This document shows, piece by piece, positions 1 through 10,704 of a DNA stretch of 64,000 nucleotides. The notes under the pieces were generated by a model that worked only from the letters and a program-made list of their open reading frames with translations, was not told the DNA's origin and ran no database searches. The translations under genes were made by a program, and so were the position numbers. This stretch comes from Blastocatellia bacterium (GTDB taxonomy: Bacteria > Acidobacteriota > Blastocatellia > UBA7656), in assembly GCA_035275065.1 (NCBI GenBank), contig DATENM010000017.1:1-64000 (forward strand), written 5' to 3'. Position 1 is the stretch's first letter. The number at the start of each line of letters is the position of its first letter.

Positions 1-567
1 TATCTTCCTCGGCAGGCTGTCGTCGGTCCCGATCCAGACTTTCGTCTTACCTGCGGGCGTCTGGGGCGTGGGCGATTTGGGCGTGTATTCGTAAACCATC
101 ATCGGAACGCCGTCCAGCGTGTCCGGCCCAACTAACGCCACGTTGTAGTTCTTCTCCAATTCGTCGATCAGCTTCGGGTCCCTGAATTTGGCGGCCATCT
201 CGTTGGCGTTGATAGGGGCTTTCTGCCACTGCCCGCCGGCCTGTCGGGTATACGTGTCCGCGCCGACCGCGATCATCTCGCTTACGGGGTTGGTCATGCG
301 CAGGCGGTCGGGCGCGACGTATTCGACGACGGTCTCGCCCGGCATGTTCGGATTGGAAGAACTGATGCGCGCCCTGAATGATTTCGTCGAGAGCTGCGCC
401 CGCATCGATTTTGCGAGCGACTCAAGGGGCGAGCCGCCGGGCGTGCCGGGCGGGTTAAGCGCGCCGGTCGAGCCGGTATTCTCATTATTCGTGCAACCGG
501 CAAGCGCCGAGATCAATATTGCCAGGGCAAAATATGCGACGGTCCTTGCGATCAGAAATCGTTTCAT
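1..567 (-). CDS. LolA/LppX-like lipoprotein, C-terminus beyond window edge
   Basis: Read from ATG at 567 the frame is open to base 1, giving 189 residues with no stop, so the C-terminus lies outside the window. The N-terminus is a lipoprotein signal: MKR, a hydrophobic stretch, and a lipobox LAGC with the acylated Cys at residue 25. A Gly/Pro/Ser-rich linker (about 26-40) follows. The rest has alternating beta-type segments such as VVEYVAPDRLRM, DTYTRQAGGQWQKAP and MMVYEYTP, which resemble the half-barrel of LolA/LolB/LppX lipid-binding proteins. Fold is inferred from pattern only. The role would be a membrane-anchored, periplasm-facing protein that binds a hydrophobic ligand. It is divergent from the sensor kinase at 783. 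The upstream base context gives no strong Shine-Dalgarno beyond AAGAGGGATTG. Confidence 0.7.
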   Translation of the reverse strand, partial: MKRFLIARTVAYFALAILISALAGCTNNENTGSTGALNPPGTPGGSPLESLAKSMRAQLSTKSFRARISSSNPNMPGETVVEYVAPDRLRMTNPVSEMIAVGADTYTRQAGGQWQKAPINANEMAAKFRDPKLIDELEKNYNVALVGPDTLDGVPMMVYEYTPKSPTPQTPAGKTKVWIGTDDSLPRKI

Positions 568-677
568 CAATCCCTCTTTTCAGTTCTTATTTTGTTCGAG
601 GTATAAATTTATCAGAGAATCGTTCAAATTGACACGGCCAGTGAAGACAAAGCGCCTCGGTTTACCTCTTATTTCTG

Positions 678-706
678 TTGACACTTAAGTCAAAATGACT
701 TAAATT
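678..706 (+). promoter_or_regulatory. sigma-70-type promoter with embedded perfect palindrome (candidate operator)
   Basis: TTGACA (678-683), a 17-base spacer and TAAATT (701-706) point towards the sensor kinase at 783. The spacer holds a perfect inverted repeat, TTAAGTCA-AAA-TGACTTAA (685-703), which overlaps the -10 box. A dimeric regulator bound there would block polymerase. The site also lies 118 bases upstream of the divergent lipoprotein start, so it could act on both. The regulator is unknown; no regulator gene is adjacent in the visible sequence. Confidence 0.55.
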
Positions 707-782
707 CTCGCCACACGGTTGCAAAGCAAATTCAGCCCCCGAAGTTAGACAGATTGCCCCGCTCCCCCTTGCAGGCACTTCT

Positions 783-3448
783 ATGTCTGACCCGAACGGG
801 TTTTCTGACCTCATACTTGTACTGGGAGATGAGGCGAAATCGGCGAGCGCCCTGGAGCGGCTGCTAAAGGTCGCGGGGTATAACGCTATCGCCATCAACT
901 CTTTCGACCTCGCACGCGCACACCTCGCGGCAAGGGCGGCCTCGCTGATCGTCGTCGACCTCTCCGCCTCACGCCTGACCGGGCCGCTTATTGAAACCGG
1001 GGACGACGATTCGGGCACGAGCCTGGGCCGCTTAAAGTGGGCCGCCGAGGCCATGAGTTTTTGCAACGATGTCCGCGCGGTGAAAGCGACCGCAGAACTC
1101 CCCATCCTCATACTCTCTAAAAGCCAGCGCGCCCAGGACAAGGTCGCGTGCCTCAACAACGGCGCGAGCGCCTACATAGTTAAGCCCTACCAGAGGGGCG
1201 AGCTCCTCTCTTCGGTAAGGCTGCACCTGCGCGCGTGGCGGAACGAGCGCGAGCGCACGGAGCGGTTCGAGCAACTCAACGTCTTGCACGCCGTCTCGTC
1301 GGTCCTCAGCAGCTCGCTTGAGCCCGACGTCTTAGTCCAGGCGACGCTCTCGGTGCTAGTCAAAAACCTCAGCGTAGACGCGGGCGTCGGCTATCTGCGC
1401 TCGGCCGGTAACCAGGCCGTGGCCGTAGTCGCCTCGGAGGGGTTCAGCGCGACCGAGGAGTGCGTGAGCAGCCTGCTCGATCTCTATTCGCGCACCGCGC
1501 CGCTGATGGACGACAAACACCTGCTGCTTGAGCCGCTGCCGCCGTCCGCGCGCAGAGGGCTGGCGGGAGAGATCCTGAATGACGTCCGCAGCATGGTCTG
1601 CGCGCCCGTCGGGCTGAAGGGCAAGACGATTGGCGCGATCTGCCTGTTCACTCGCAATCAAAACTCGCTGCCGCGCCAGCAGGCCGAACTGCTGGCAACG
1701 ATCTGCAACCAGTTGAGCGTCGCGCTCGAAAACGCGAGGCTCTACGTCGAGACGAAAAAGAGCGCGGCCCAGTTGTCGTTCGTCTACAACCTGGGTAACA
1801 ACCTGATGACCTCGCTTGAGATGGACGAGCTCCTCGGCTACGCGGTCTTCACCGTGGGTAAGAGCCTTGAGTGCGACGTGTGCGCCGTCGTGGTGCGTGC
1901 GAACTCGGAAGACGAGGAGCCAGTCTCGGCCATCTACTCGCGGCTTCACGGCGAGGACCACGGGTCCGACGACTGGTACAACGCCGAGAGGGTGAGGGCG
2001 TACCTCGACCGGGCCGACTTCGCCATCCAGTCGGCGATCGAGACGCGCGTGGCGGAGCGATTCCTGACGAACCCGCGCATCTCGATAGAGACGGTCGTGC
2101 CGCTGATGTTCGACGACCGGCTGATGGGGCTGCTCATCTGCGCAAGCCGCAAACCTCGCTCGATCAACTCCGACGACCAGAAGCTGCTGGGCGCGGTCGC
2201 TCAACAACTGAGCCTCGCCATACGCAATACGGAGCTTTATCAGCGCACGAAAGACACTTCGATCAACCTGGCCGTCGAAGTGTCGCGCCGCACCCGCGAG
2301 ATCGAGGAGCAGAAGCGGTTCACGGAAAAGATAATTGACTCGCTGCCCGTCTCGCTCTACGTCGTAGACCGCGACATGCGCATAGTCGCCTGGAACCGCA
2401 ACCGCGAGGTCGGCGGGCAGGGCATGAGCCGCGACGCGGTGCTGGGCCGGAACGTCTTTCACGTGCTGGCCCGCCAGCCGCGCCGCATACTCGAAGACGA
2501 GTTCACAGAGGTCTTTCGGTCAGGCGACATGGTGCGGGTCGAGCAAGAGTCCTGGATCGATAATCAGAAGAAGACCTGGAAGATCAGCAAGATTCCGATG
2601 CGCGTCGATAACTGCGAGGTGACTCACGTCATCACGGTCGGGGAGGACGTGACGGACCAGAAGAAGATGAACGAGGCGGTCATCCACGCCGAAAAACTCG
2701 CCTCGATCGGGCGACTGGCGGCCGGGGTCGTCCACGAGTTGAATAACCCGCTCGCGACCATAGCGGCCTGCGCCGAGGCGCTGAACGTCCGCGTCGAAGA
2801 GATCGAGAGCCAGGGGTTGAGCCAGGACTTCGGCGAGTACCTTCAGATCATAAGGGACGAGGCCTTCCGCTGTAAGACGATCACAAACAGCCTGCTGGAA
2901 TTCTCGCACCAGCGCCAGGCCGAAAAGCATTCGAGCGACATAAACCAGATCATAGAGCGGACCTTGCACCTGGTTAAGCACCACCCGAAGATCGGCAACA
3001 TGCATGTCGTCAAGGAGCTGGACGCCAGGCTCCCGCTCGTCTACGTAAACGAGGGGCAGATGAAGCAGGTGTTCATCGCACTGATCTCAAACGCCTACGA
3101 CGCCATGGAGCACGGCGGGCGCATCACGATCCGCACGCGCTGGCAGGACTGCGAGAACGAGCGGGCCGTAGCCGTCGAATTCGAGGACTCGGGCTGCGGC
3201 ATCCCGGCCTCGCACCTGCAAAAGATTTTCGACCCGTTCTTTACCACCAAGCCGCTCGGCCGGGGCACGGGGCTGGGGCTTTCGGTCTGCTACGGCATAG
3301 TCTCGGAGCACGGCGGGAAGATGGAGGTCGATTCGACCGAAGGCGTCGGCTCCACGTTCAGAGTTTTGCTGCCCGTCTCGCCCGAGGTTCAATCAGAACA
3401 AGCTCCTAAAGTAGTTACAGACCCCATACTAGAAATGGAGAGTACATT

Positions 3449-3452
<4 letters not shown>
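783..3452 (+). CDS. Soluble hybrid sensor histidine kinase (REC-like, 2x GAF, PAS, HisKA, HATPase)
   Basis: An 889-residue cytoplasmic kinase with no membrane segment. Order: receiver-like domain (about 8-150, with VVDL as the likely phospho-Asp strand and IVKPY as the Lys strand), GAF (about 170-315), GAF (about 330-490), helical linker, PAS (about 515-635, motif [14 protein letters not shown]), HisKA with phospho-acceptor His651 in VVHELNNP, and HATPase_c (NAYDAM N-box, DSGCGIP G1, [10 protein letters not shown]2). The receiver-like domain has an insertion of about 25 residues after the phospho-Asp strand (GDDDSG...), so its activity is uncertain. The stop overlaps the GTG start of the sigma-54 activator at 3449, so the two are a co-translated pair. 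Codon use differs from downstream genes, with 14 ATA isoleucines by my reading. Signal unknown. Confidence 0.9.
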
Positions 3453-4831
<1,379 letters not shown>

Positions 4832-4853
4832 GACGGAGGGACGCGGGAAGCGT

Positions 4854-4957
4854 GACGCGGGGACACGGAGACGCGGCGACGCGGTGAGGGAAAAAAGACA
4901 GAGGCTAATAGCTGGTCTTCCCTTCTCCGCGTCGCCGCGTCTCCGTGTCCCCGCGTC
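4854..4957. repeat. Perfect 31-bp inverted repeat (dispersed-repeat-like hairpin)
   Basis: Arms 4854-4884 and 4927-4957 are exact reverse complements of 31 bases, separated by 42 bases. The arms are built from GACGCGG, GACACGGAG and GACGCGG units, so they are also internally repetitive. The element starts 23 bases after the stop of the sigma-54 activator and can act as a transcript-end hairpin. Size and sequence style suggest a dispersed palindromic element rather than a plain terminator, since no T-run follows. The remaining bases up to HtrA (4958-5072) hold only the ribosome site. Confidence 0.85.
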
Positions 4958-5072
4958 GGTTTTCTCCCTCGCCGCCTCCCCTCGTCGGCTTTCCCTTCCC
5001 ACCCTGTTGCGCACCGCCTCTCCGATTCGCTAATCTTTTACCCAGACAGATCATGATGTGGAAGGATGAATC

Positions 5073-6638
5073 ATGGATGAAGTGAATCGCAGCGCCGCTT
5101 TTAGCAGACCGACTGCTCCCTTGAACGCCCCGCCCGTTCGTCAGCCGAGAAGCAAGAAGCTAACTATTGTTGGGCTGACTCTGGGCATCGGATTACTCGT
5201 CGTCGTTGTGGGCATCCTGCAAGCCAGAGGGCACCGCGGCGCAGGGAAGCCGCCGGAGCTGCCGCCTTCGCTGGCCGCCGTTTCAAACAACGCGCCTTCG
5301 CCCACGGAGCTGTCGCGTTCGTTCCGCGAAGTCATCCGCACCGTCAAAGATGCCGTCGTCTTCATCAACGTGGTCGAGACCGTCAGTCAAGCGGATGCCC
5401 CGGAGAATTTCTTCGGGCTGCCGATGCCTAAGGGTCAACAGCAGCGCGAAGGCGCTGGCTCAGGCTTCATCGCCACCGAGGACGGTTACATCCTGACGAA
5501 TAATCATGTCATTCGCAACGCTTCAAAGATCGAAGTGACGCTGGCCGATGGGCGGCGGTTCAAAGCCGATGTCGTCGGCAAAGACGCGGCGACAGACATT
5601 GCCGTCATCCACATCAACACCAGCGGCTTGCCGGTCGCGCGTCTGGGCAACAGCGACGAGGTTCAGCAAGGCGACTGGGTGTTGGCCCTCGGCAGCCCCT
5701 TCGGCTTGCAACAGACGATCACCGCCGGCATTGTCAGCGCCACCGGGCGCGAGCTCGGCGCTTCGCAATATAACAAGTACATTCAAACCGACGCGCCGAT
5801 CAATCCCGGTAATTCGGGCGGCCCGCTGGTCAACATGCAGGGCGAAGTCATCGGCGTCAACACGTTGATCTTTACCGGTGGACAGTCATTCTTCGGCCAG
5901 GGCGGCAACATCGGCATCGGCTTCGCTATCGGCGCAAACGCCGTTCGCGATGTCTTCGGCAAGCTGGTCACTTCGGGCAAGGTGAGCCGGGGTTATCTCG
6001 GCGTGCAAGTCGTGCCGCTTGACGAAGCGCGCGCCCATGCCGCGGGGCTTGAGCCGGGCAGCGCCGTTTTCGTCAGCGGCGTGCCTGACCCGAACAGTCC
6101 CGCGGGCAAGGCCGGCATTCGCGCCGGTGACGTCATCACTGCCTTTAATGGCCAGAAGGTGAAAGCGCCGCGCGAGTTGACCGACCTGGTGGCGGCGACG
6201 CCCGTCGGCACGAAGGCGCGCGTCGAGTATCTACGCGATGGTCAAGCGCAGAGCGCGGCCGTCGAGCTGGTCGAGCGGCCTGATGATCTGACGGCTCGGC
6301 AGTCGAACCCCGATAACGACAATAATGACGACGATCAACCGCAAGGCGAGCAGCCGAAGGGCCGCCTCGGCGTATTCGCGCAAACCGTGACGCCGGATAT
6401 CGCTAGCCGTTTAAATCTCAAAACGCAGTCGGGCGCGATTGTGATGCAGGTCGCGCCGGGCAGCGCCGCCGAACGCGCAGGCATCCTTCACGGCGATGTC
6501 ATTCACAAGGTGGATCGCACGGAGATCACCAGCGTTGAAGAGCTTTCCAAGGCGGTGTCGGAACTCAAGCCAGGGCAGTATCAGATCGAGGTTGAGCGCA
6601 AAGGCAAGATGGTCTACCCCTTGGTCACTATCGAATGA
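5073..6638 (+). CDS. htrA: HtrA/DegP-family periplasmic serine protease
   Basis: 521 residues. An N-terminal membrane anchor (about 29-50, TIVGLTLGIGLLVVVVGIL) follows a short basic cytoplasmic tail, so the enzyme faces the periplasm. The trypsin-like domain carries the triad His145 (TNNHVI), Asp175 (ATDIAVI) and Ser248 (NPGNSGGP). Two PDZ domains follow (about 300-395 and 430-515), separated by an Asp/Asn-rich linker (NPDNDNNDDDQPQ). By family it degrades or refolds misfolded envelope proteins, with PDZ domains recognising exposed C-termini. The start is supported by GGAAGGA about six bases before ATG 5073. It stands alone, ahead of a convergent-gene hairpin at 6645. No sigma-E-like promoter is evident in the repeat-filled upstream region. 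Confidence 0.95.
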   Translation: MDEVNRSAAFSRPTAPLNAPPVRQPRSKKLTIVGLTLGIGLLVVVVGILQARGHRGAGKPPELPPSLAAVSNNAPSPTELSRSFREVIRTVKDAVVFINVVETVSQADAPENFFGLPMPKGQQQREGAGSGFIATEDGYILTNNHVIRNASKIEVTLADGRRFKADVVGKDAATDIAVIHINTSGLPVARLGNSDEVQQGDWVLALGSPFGLQQTITAGIVSATGRELGASQYNKYIQTDAPINPGNSGGPLVNMQGEVIGVNTLIFTGGQSFFGQGGNIGIGFAIGANAVRDVFGKLVTSGKVSRGYLGVQVVPLDEARAHAAGLEPGSAVFVSGVPDPNSPAGKAGIRAGDVITAFNGQKVKAPRELTDLVAATPVGTKARVEYLRDGQAQSAAVELVERPDDLTARQSNPDNDNNDDDQPQGEQPKGRLGVFAQTVTPDIASRLNLKTQSGAIVMQVAPGSAAERAGILHGDVIHKVDRTEITSVEELSKAVSELKPGQYQIEVERKGKMVYPLVTIE

Positions 6639-6644
6639 GGGATA

Positions 6645-6716
6645 GCCACAAAAGCGCCAGGACACTAAGAATCTCCATTCGCTTTCTGTTTCTTAGTGTC
6701 CTGGCGCTTTTGTGGC
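6645..6716. repeat. Perfect 27-bp inverted repeat between convergent genes (bidirectional terminator candidate)
   Basis: Arms 6645-6671 and 6690-6716 are exact reverse complements, with an 18-base loop. It sits between the convergent htrA stop (6638) and the reductase stop (6748), so one hairpin can end both transcripts. The arm text (CCACAAAAGCGCCAGGACAC) is of the type seen as dispersed intergenic palindromes in many genomes; copy number here is unknown. Confidence 0.85.
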
Positions 6717-6747
6717 ATCGCTTACCAAATCCGCAAACGACTCCAGA

Positions 6748-7494
6748 TCAAATCGCCAGCCCGCCGTCTGCCTGGATCACCTGGCCAGTGATGTAGCGCG
6801 CATCTTCCGAAAGCAGGAACGCCGCCACCCGCGCCACTTCGCCAGCCGAGCCATACCGGCCAAGCGGTATCTGTTCGAGCATCTTCTGTTTGTACTCTTC
6901 GGCCAAGCCCACTGTCATATCGGTTTCGATCAGGCCGAGCGCCAGCGCATTCACCGTGACGCTGCGCCGTGCAACCTCTTTGGCCAGCGCTTTGGTAAAG
7001 CCGATCAAGCCCGCCTTAGATGCCGAATAGTTCGTCTGCCCGGCCATGCCGACGACGCCGCTGATTGAAGAGATGTTCAAGATCGCGCCACGCCGTTGGC
7101 GCACCATAATGGCGACCGCCGGCTTCGTCACGTTGAACACACCCTTAAGGTTGGTATCGATCACCGCATCCCAGTCTTCGGCGCTCATCATCATAATCAG
7201 CTTGTCGCGAGTGATGCCGGCGTTATTGATCAGATAATCTACCGAGCCGAACTCGGCTTTGACCGCTTTAACCATCTCTTCCGCGGCCTTCGCATCGGTG
7301 ACATCAGCCTGAAACGCGCGCGCCCGCCCGCCTGCCGCTTCGACCGCGGCCACCACTTGATCGGCCATCTCCTGATTGCGCGAGTAGCTGAAGGCGACCG
7401 CCGCGCCGCGCCGCGCCAGCTCCTCAACGATGGCGCGCCCAATGCCGCGCGAGCCGCCCGTGACAATTGCCGCCCTGCCCTCAAACTCTGACAT
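6748..7494 (-). CDS. fabG: Short-chain dehydrogenase/reductase, FabG-like
   Basis: 248 residues from ATG 7494, chosen because AGGAGA lies 3 bases upstream and the protein then starts normally (MSEFEGRAAIVTGG); the frame extends further upstream but only over the preceding gene. Motifs: NAD(P) loop TGGSRGIG (12-19), NNAG (90-93), catalytic Ser in ISSISG, and Tyr156/Lys160 in YSASK. The C-terminal YITGQVIQADGG is typical of 3-oxoacyl-ACP reductases. By family it reduces a 3-oxoacyl thioester with NADPH in fatty-acid elongation. However, it is the third gene of a tight operon, 10 bases after the racemase/synthase stop, and no other fab gene is nearby, so a different carbonyl substrate is possible. 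Confidence 0.85.
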   Translation of the reverse strand: MSEFEGRAAIVTGGSRGIGRAIVEELARRGAAVAFSYSRNQEMADQVVAAVEAAGGRARAFQADVTDAKAAEEMVKAVKAEFGSVDYLINNAGITRDKLIMMMSAEDWDAVIDTNLKGVFNVTKPAVAIMVRQRRGAILNISSISGVVGMAGQTNYSASKAGLIGFTKALAKEVARRSVTVNALALGLIETDMTVGLAEEYKQKMLEQIPLGRYGSAGEVARVAAFLLSEDARYITGQVIQADGGLAI

Positions 7495-7504
7495 GGTCTC
7501 TCCT

Positions 7505-8635
7505 CTACAGCTTGATCTCTTGCCGCCGCGCGACGAGCGATTCGAGGCGGGCTTCGTTAACCGCAAAGCCGATGCCCGGCCCCTCTGGCGGCGTGATCGT
7601 GCCGCGGGCCGAGACGGTCACGGGCGGCTCGATGATGTCTTCTTCCCAGTAACGCGCCGACGCCGAAACGTCGCCCGGCAGCGTGAAGCCTGCGAGCGTA
7701 GACATCGCGATGTTGTGGGCGCGCCCGACTCCCGATTCCAGCATGCCGCCGCACCAGGTAGGAATGGCGCGATTGTGACAGTAATCCTGTATGCGCCGCG
7801 CTTCACTGTGGCCGCCGACGCGACCGAGCTTGATATTGATGATCCGACACGAGCCCAGCTCAATCGCATGGCGCGCATCCATCAACATGGTGATCGATTC
7901 ATCCAGGCAGATCGGCGTCTTAAGCTCGCGCTGAAGCCGGGCGTGGTCTACCAGATCGCCCGGCGTCAAGGGCTGCTCGATCATCATCAGGTTGTATTCG
8001 TCCAGGCGCTTGAGCAGGTCAATGTCGGCCAGCGTGTAAGCCGAGTTGGCGTCAACCGAAAGCCTGATCTGCGGGTAGCGTTCGCGGATGGCGGCGACCA
8101 GCTCGACGTCGCGGCCCGGCTTGATCTTGATCTTGATGCGCTGATAACCGGCGGCCAGCTCGCGCTCGACTTTTTCGAGCAGCGCCGCGTTCGACTCCTG
8201 CAAGCCGATAGATACGCCGCTGGCAATTTCGCTCTGCGTGCCGCCGAGAAAGCGCCAGAGCGGTTGCCCCGCGAGGCGCGCTTCGAGGTCCCAGACGGCG
8301 GTTTCGACGCCGCCTTTCGCCATGCGATTGCCGCGAATGCGGGCGAGCGCTTCATTGACTTCGGCGGCGCTTTCGACGCGCGCCGATGCCAGTATCGGCG
8401 CGATATATTGCGAGATAATCAGCCACGCCGTATCTATCGTCTCGTGGTTGAAGAAAGGGTCTTCGGGCGCCGTGCATTCGCCGTAACCGAAGGCCCCCGA
8501 TTGATCAAAGACCCGCACGATCATAATGCGCCGCCGCGTCGTGCGCCCGAAGCTCGTTTCAAACGGGTACTTCAATGGCAGCTCGATCTCGCGCAGCTCG
8601 ATTCGTTCGAGGTTCAATTTCATCGTCTTTCTCAT
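7505..8635 (-). CDS. Enolase-superfamily enzyme of the OSBS/N-succinylamino-acid racemase group
   Basis: 376 residues from ATG 8635, which overlaps the upstream stop as ATGA; ATG 8623 is an alternative start. The lid domain is about 1-130 and the TIM barrel follows. Catalytic features: KIKIK (168-172), metal ligands Asp195 (SVDANSAY), Glu220 (MIEQPL) and Asp245 (CLDES), second catalytic Lys269 ([10 protein letters not shown]), and [11 protein letters not shown]. This pattern is the MenC/NSAR subgroup, which makes o-succinylbenzoate for menaquinone or racemises N-succinyl amino acids. The preceding gene is a GNAT acyltransferase, and mqnE at 37259 shows a futalosine menaquinone route, so racemase activity seems likelier than OSBS. 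That choice is inference; the family assignment is firm. Confidence 0.85.
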   Translation of the reverse strand: MRKTMKLNLERIELREIELPLKYPFETSFGRTTRRRIMIVRVFDQSGAFGYGECTAPEDPFFNHETIDTAWLIISQYIAPILASARVESAAEVNEALARIRGNRMAKGGVETAVWDLEARLAGQPLWRFLGGTQSEIASGVSIGLQESNAALLEKVERELAAGYQRIKIKIKPGRDVELVAAIRERYPQIRLSVDANSAYTLADIDLLKRLDEYNLMMIEQPLTPGDLVDHARLQRELKTPICLDESITMLMDARHAIELGSCRIINIKLGRVGGHSEARRIQDYCHNRAIPTWCGGMLESGVGRAHNIAMSTLAGFTLPGDVSASARYWEEDIIEPPVTVSARGTITPPEGPGIGFAVNEARLESLVARRQEIKL

Positions 8636-9396
8636 CCAAAAGTAAACTGGCTTTCGTCCTTGCCAAAGAGGTAACGGCTCGTGGCGCTCGATGGGTCGCG
8701 CTCAAAGCCGCGGGCAATCAGCCCGCGGCTCAGCTCGCGCAAAAAGTCTGCGCGCACCCGCAAACGCCATCGCTTATGATCTTCAACCGACCGGTCGCGC
8801 ACCGACTGAATATCTTCCGGAATGATGACCGATTCGGCGTCTGCTACCTGTGGCCTGGTTCCGGCGAGCGCCGCTTCGACGTGCGGCGAGCCCACCCACC
8901 ATTCCGCGAAAACGCGATCCGATGGCACGTCGGCGCCAAAGACCGCCGATAGTCCTTCGCCATAATAATTCTCTTCGTAGCGGCGAATGATCGCGCCGAG
9001 CTTGTTGATATTGAGGTGGGCGTTGCGTGATTGCAGAGGGTCGAAGGTCCAGATGATCAGCGGGATGCCGGATTCGATGGCGAACTCGCGCTGCTTGAGC
9101 TTCATGCGGTAGCCGATGTCTTTATGGCGCAGCCCTTCGACGACCGCCGCGAGGTGCGAGTGATAAATCGTATGGCGGCCCATCAATGCGAGCATCGTGT
9201 GGACGAAGCCGACGAGCCTGCCCGTATGATCAAACGCCCCGACCGTCGGCGCTTTGCACGCCTTCGAGATCATGTAGAGACGGATCGGCATGATGCCGAT
9301 ATCGTCGTCGCGCCACACGGCACGTTCAAGCTCAATGCACTGGCGAAAATCTTCGACCGATACGCACTCGCGAATCGTTACATCCGCATCAGACAT
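8632..9396 (-). CDS. GNAT-family N-acyltransferase (COG3375-like)
   Basis: 254 residues. The GNAT core (about 10-150) shows [22 protein letters not shown] at the start, a substrate strand [10 protein letters not shown], and the acyl-CoA segment [20 protein letters not shown], equivalent to the R/Q-x-x-G-x-G/A loop. The large C-terminal extension (about 150-254) with [23 protein letters not shown] is characteristic of a predicted subgroup often found next to NSAR/OSBS genes. By that association it may acylate amino acids with succinyl-CoA or another acyl-CoA. The stop overlaps the racemase start (ATGA), so the two are translationally coupled. Substrate is not visible in the sequence. Confidence 0.8.
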   Translation of the reverse strand: MSDADVTIRECVSVEDFRQCIELERAVWRDDDIGIMPIRLYMISKACKAPTVGAFDHTGRLVGFVHTMLALMGRHTIYHSHLAAVVEGLRHKDIGYRMKLKQREFAIESGIPLIIWTFDPLQSRNAHLNINKLGAIIRRYEENYYGEGLSAVFGADVPSDRVFAEWWVGSPHVEAALAGTRPQVADAESVIIPEDIQSVRDRSVEDHKRWRLRVRADFLRELSRGLIARGFERDPSSATSRYLFGKDESQFTFG

Positions 9397-9462
9397 AGCC
9401 GTTGAGTATACGGGGCAACGGCGCGCTCATTCAAGCGTTGCGCTGAGGGTCGGAACCAGGCG

Positions 9463-9636
9463 CTAGCGTCGGCTCAGCCAGCGGATCAACCCTGCGCCGA
9501 CGCCCGCGGCGATTAGCATCCCCGCGACATTTGCCGCGCCGCCCGCCTGCCGCCGTTGCGGCACGATGCCTCGTGCGCGTCTCGTCAGCCGCGTGCCCAA
9601 GCCCGTGAGAGCCAGTCCGATCAAGTATCGCTTCAT
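9463..9636 (-). CDS. Small membrane protein, 57 residues
   Basis: ATG 9636 is preceded by a strong ribosome site (GGAGGGA, 4 bases away) and the frame closes at TAG 9463. The peptide begins MKRYLIGLALTGLGTRLTRR, is rich in Arg, and has a second hydrophobic Gly/Ala helix (about 36-50, NVAGMLIAAGVGAG) before IRWLSRR. It looks like one or two short amphipathic or membrane helices with an Arg-rich centre. It lies 66 bases upstream of the GNAT gene on the same strand and may lead that operon. I recognise no family. The Shine-Dalgarno and the sensible composition are the evidence; conservation is untested. Confidence 0.55.
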   Translation of the reverse strand: MKRYLIGLALTGLGTRLTRRARGIVPQRRQAGGAANVAGMLIAAGVGAGLIRWLSRR

Positions 9637-9806
9637 CGCTTCCCTCCTCGAATGAATTCAGCGGCTCGGTTCGCCGGATTGAATCCGTACGGCCGAACCA
9701 ATCCTCTTAACTCAATGGCAAACCGGGTGCCATCAAGCGGCCTTCTTACAGGTCAGGCTCATCGGGCGGCTGGCATTCATCCTCCAACCTTTTTTAAAAT
9801 GAAGAC

Positions 9807-10670
9807 ATGGCAGCAAAGATCAGAGTCGGGCCGGCAGGCTGGTCTTACGATGACTGGCGCGGCATTGTCTATCCTGAAGGCGCGGGAGCGAAGTTCGATC
9901 AACTGGCGTACATCGCCAGCTTCTTCGACACCATCGAGATCAACAGCAGCTTCTACCGCCCGCCGACTGCGGTGATGGGAAGATCATGGGTGCGGCGCAC
10001 CGCACACAACGCGGATTTCAAATTCACCGCCAAGCTTTACAAAGTGTTCACGCACGAGCGCGGCAAAGCGACCGAACGTGACGAGCGCGCTTTCCGCGCC
10101 GGCATCGAGCCGATGGCCGGCAGCGGCAAGCTCGGCGGCTTGCTGATGCAATTCCCCTGGTCATTCAAGAATAACGATGCCGATAGCCAGTACCTCTTCG
10201 GCTTGATTGACCGGTTCAAAGATTATCCGCTGATCCTTGAAGTGCGGCACGGCTCGTGGAACACGCCCGAAATATACGAGGCCCTCGAAGAGCGGCAGGT
10301 TGGCTTTTGCAACATCGATCAACCGCTGTTCGGGCGCTCAATTAAGCCATCGGCGCAGACCACCTCGCGCATTGGCTATGTCCGCCTCCACGGCCGCAAC
10401 TACGAAAACTGGTTTGCCGAGAACAAGAGCCCCGCGGATCGCTACGACTACCTTTACTCCGCCGAAGAGATGGCGCCGTGGATTGACAACATCAAGAACG
10501 TGGCGCGCCACGCGCGGGAGACCTACGTCATCACCAACAATCATTTTCGCGGCAAAGGCATAGTCAACGCGCTGGAGATCAAATCGGCGCTCGAAGGCGC
10601 GAAAGTCCCCGGCCCGGCCTCGCTTGCCACAGAGTACCCGCGCCTCAAAGACGCAGTGATCCCTAGCTAA
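9807..10670 (+). CDS. DUF72 (YecE-like) protein
   Basis: 287 residues with the DUF72 TIM-barrel pattern: RVGPAGWSYDDW at the start, FDTIEINSSFYRPP, FTAKLYKVFTHE, LGGLLMQFPWSFK, LILEVRHGSW, IGYVRLHGRN and the C-terminal ITNNHFRGKGIVNAL. Function of the family is not established, though some members are reported to have nuclease activity. A second, more distant copy lies at 42517. There is no strong Shine-Dalgarno before ATG 9807, and a T-rich tract is just upstream. It is monocistronic and ends 34 bases before the convergent PD40 gene. No substrate can be assigned. Confidence 0.85.
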   Translation: MAAKIRVGPAGWSYDDWRGIVYPEGAGAKFDQLAYIASFFDTIEINSSFYRPPTAVMGRSWVRRTAHNADFKFTAKLYKVFTHERGKATERDERAFRAGIEPMAGSGKLGGLLMQFPWSFKNNDADSQYLFGLIDRFKDYPLILEVRHGSWNTPEIYEALEERQVGFCNIDQPLFGRSIKPSAQTTSRIGYVRLHGRNYENWFAENKSPADRYDYLYSAEEMAPWIDNIKNVARHARETYVITNNHFRGKGIVNALEIKSALEGAKVPGPASLATEYPRLKDAVIPS

Positions 10671-10704
10671 TATTGCGGGTTCGCGGTTGCCGGCGGGGCG
10701 AGTA

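Noticed and set aside
1356..2462. Long open frame on the minus strand (368 codons) inside the sensor kinase gene
   Set aside because: It is the high-GC antisense shadow of a well-supported kinase; translation is Arg/Leu/His-rich with no domain, no ribosome site.
7505..8635. Naming the enzyme menC
   Set aside because: OSBS/NSAR sequences are hard to separate; the GNAT partner and mqnE argue against a Men-pathway role, so no symbol was given.
7430..8674. Plus-strand frame of 414 codons opposite the racemase gene
   Set aside because: Composition is that of a GC-rich shadow; the minus-strand enzyme has complete catalytic motifs.
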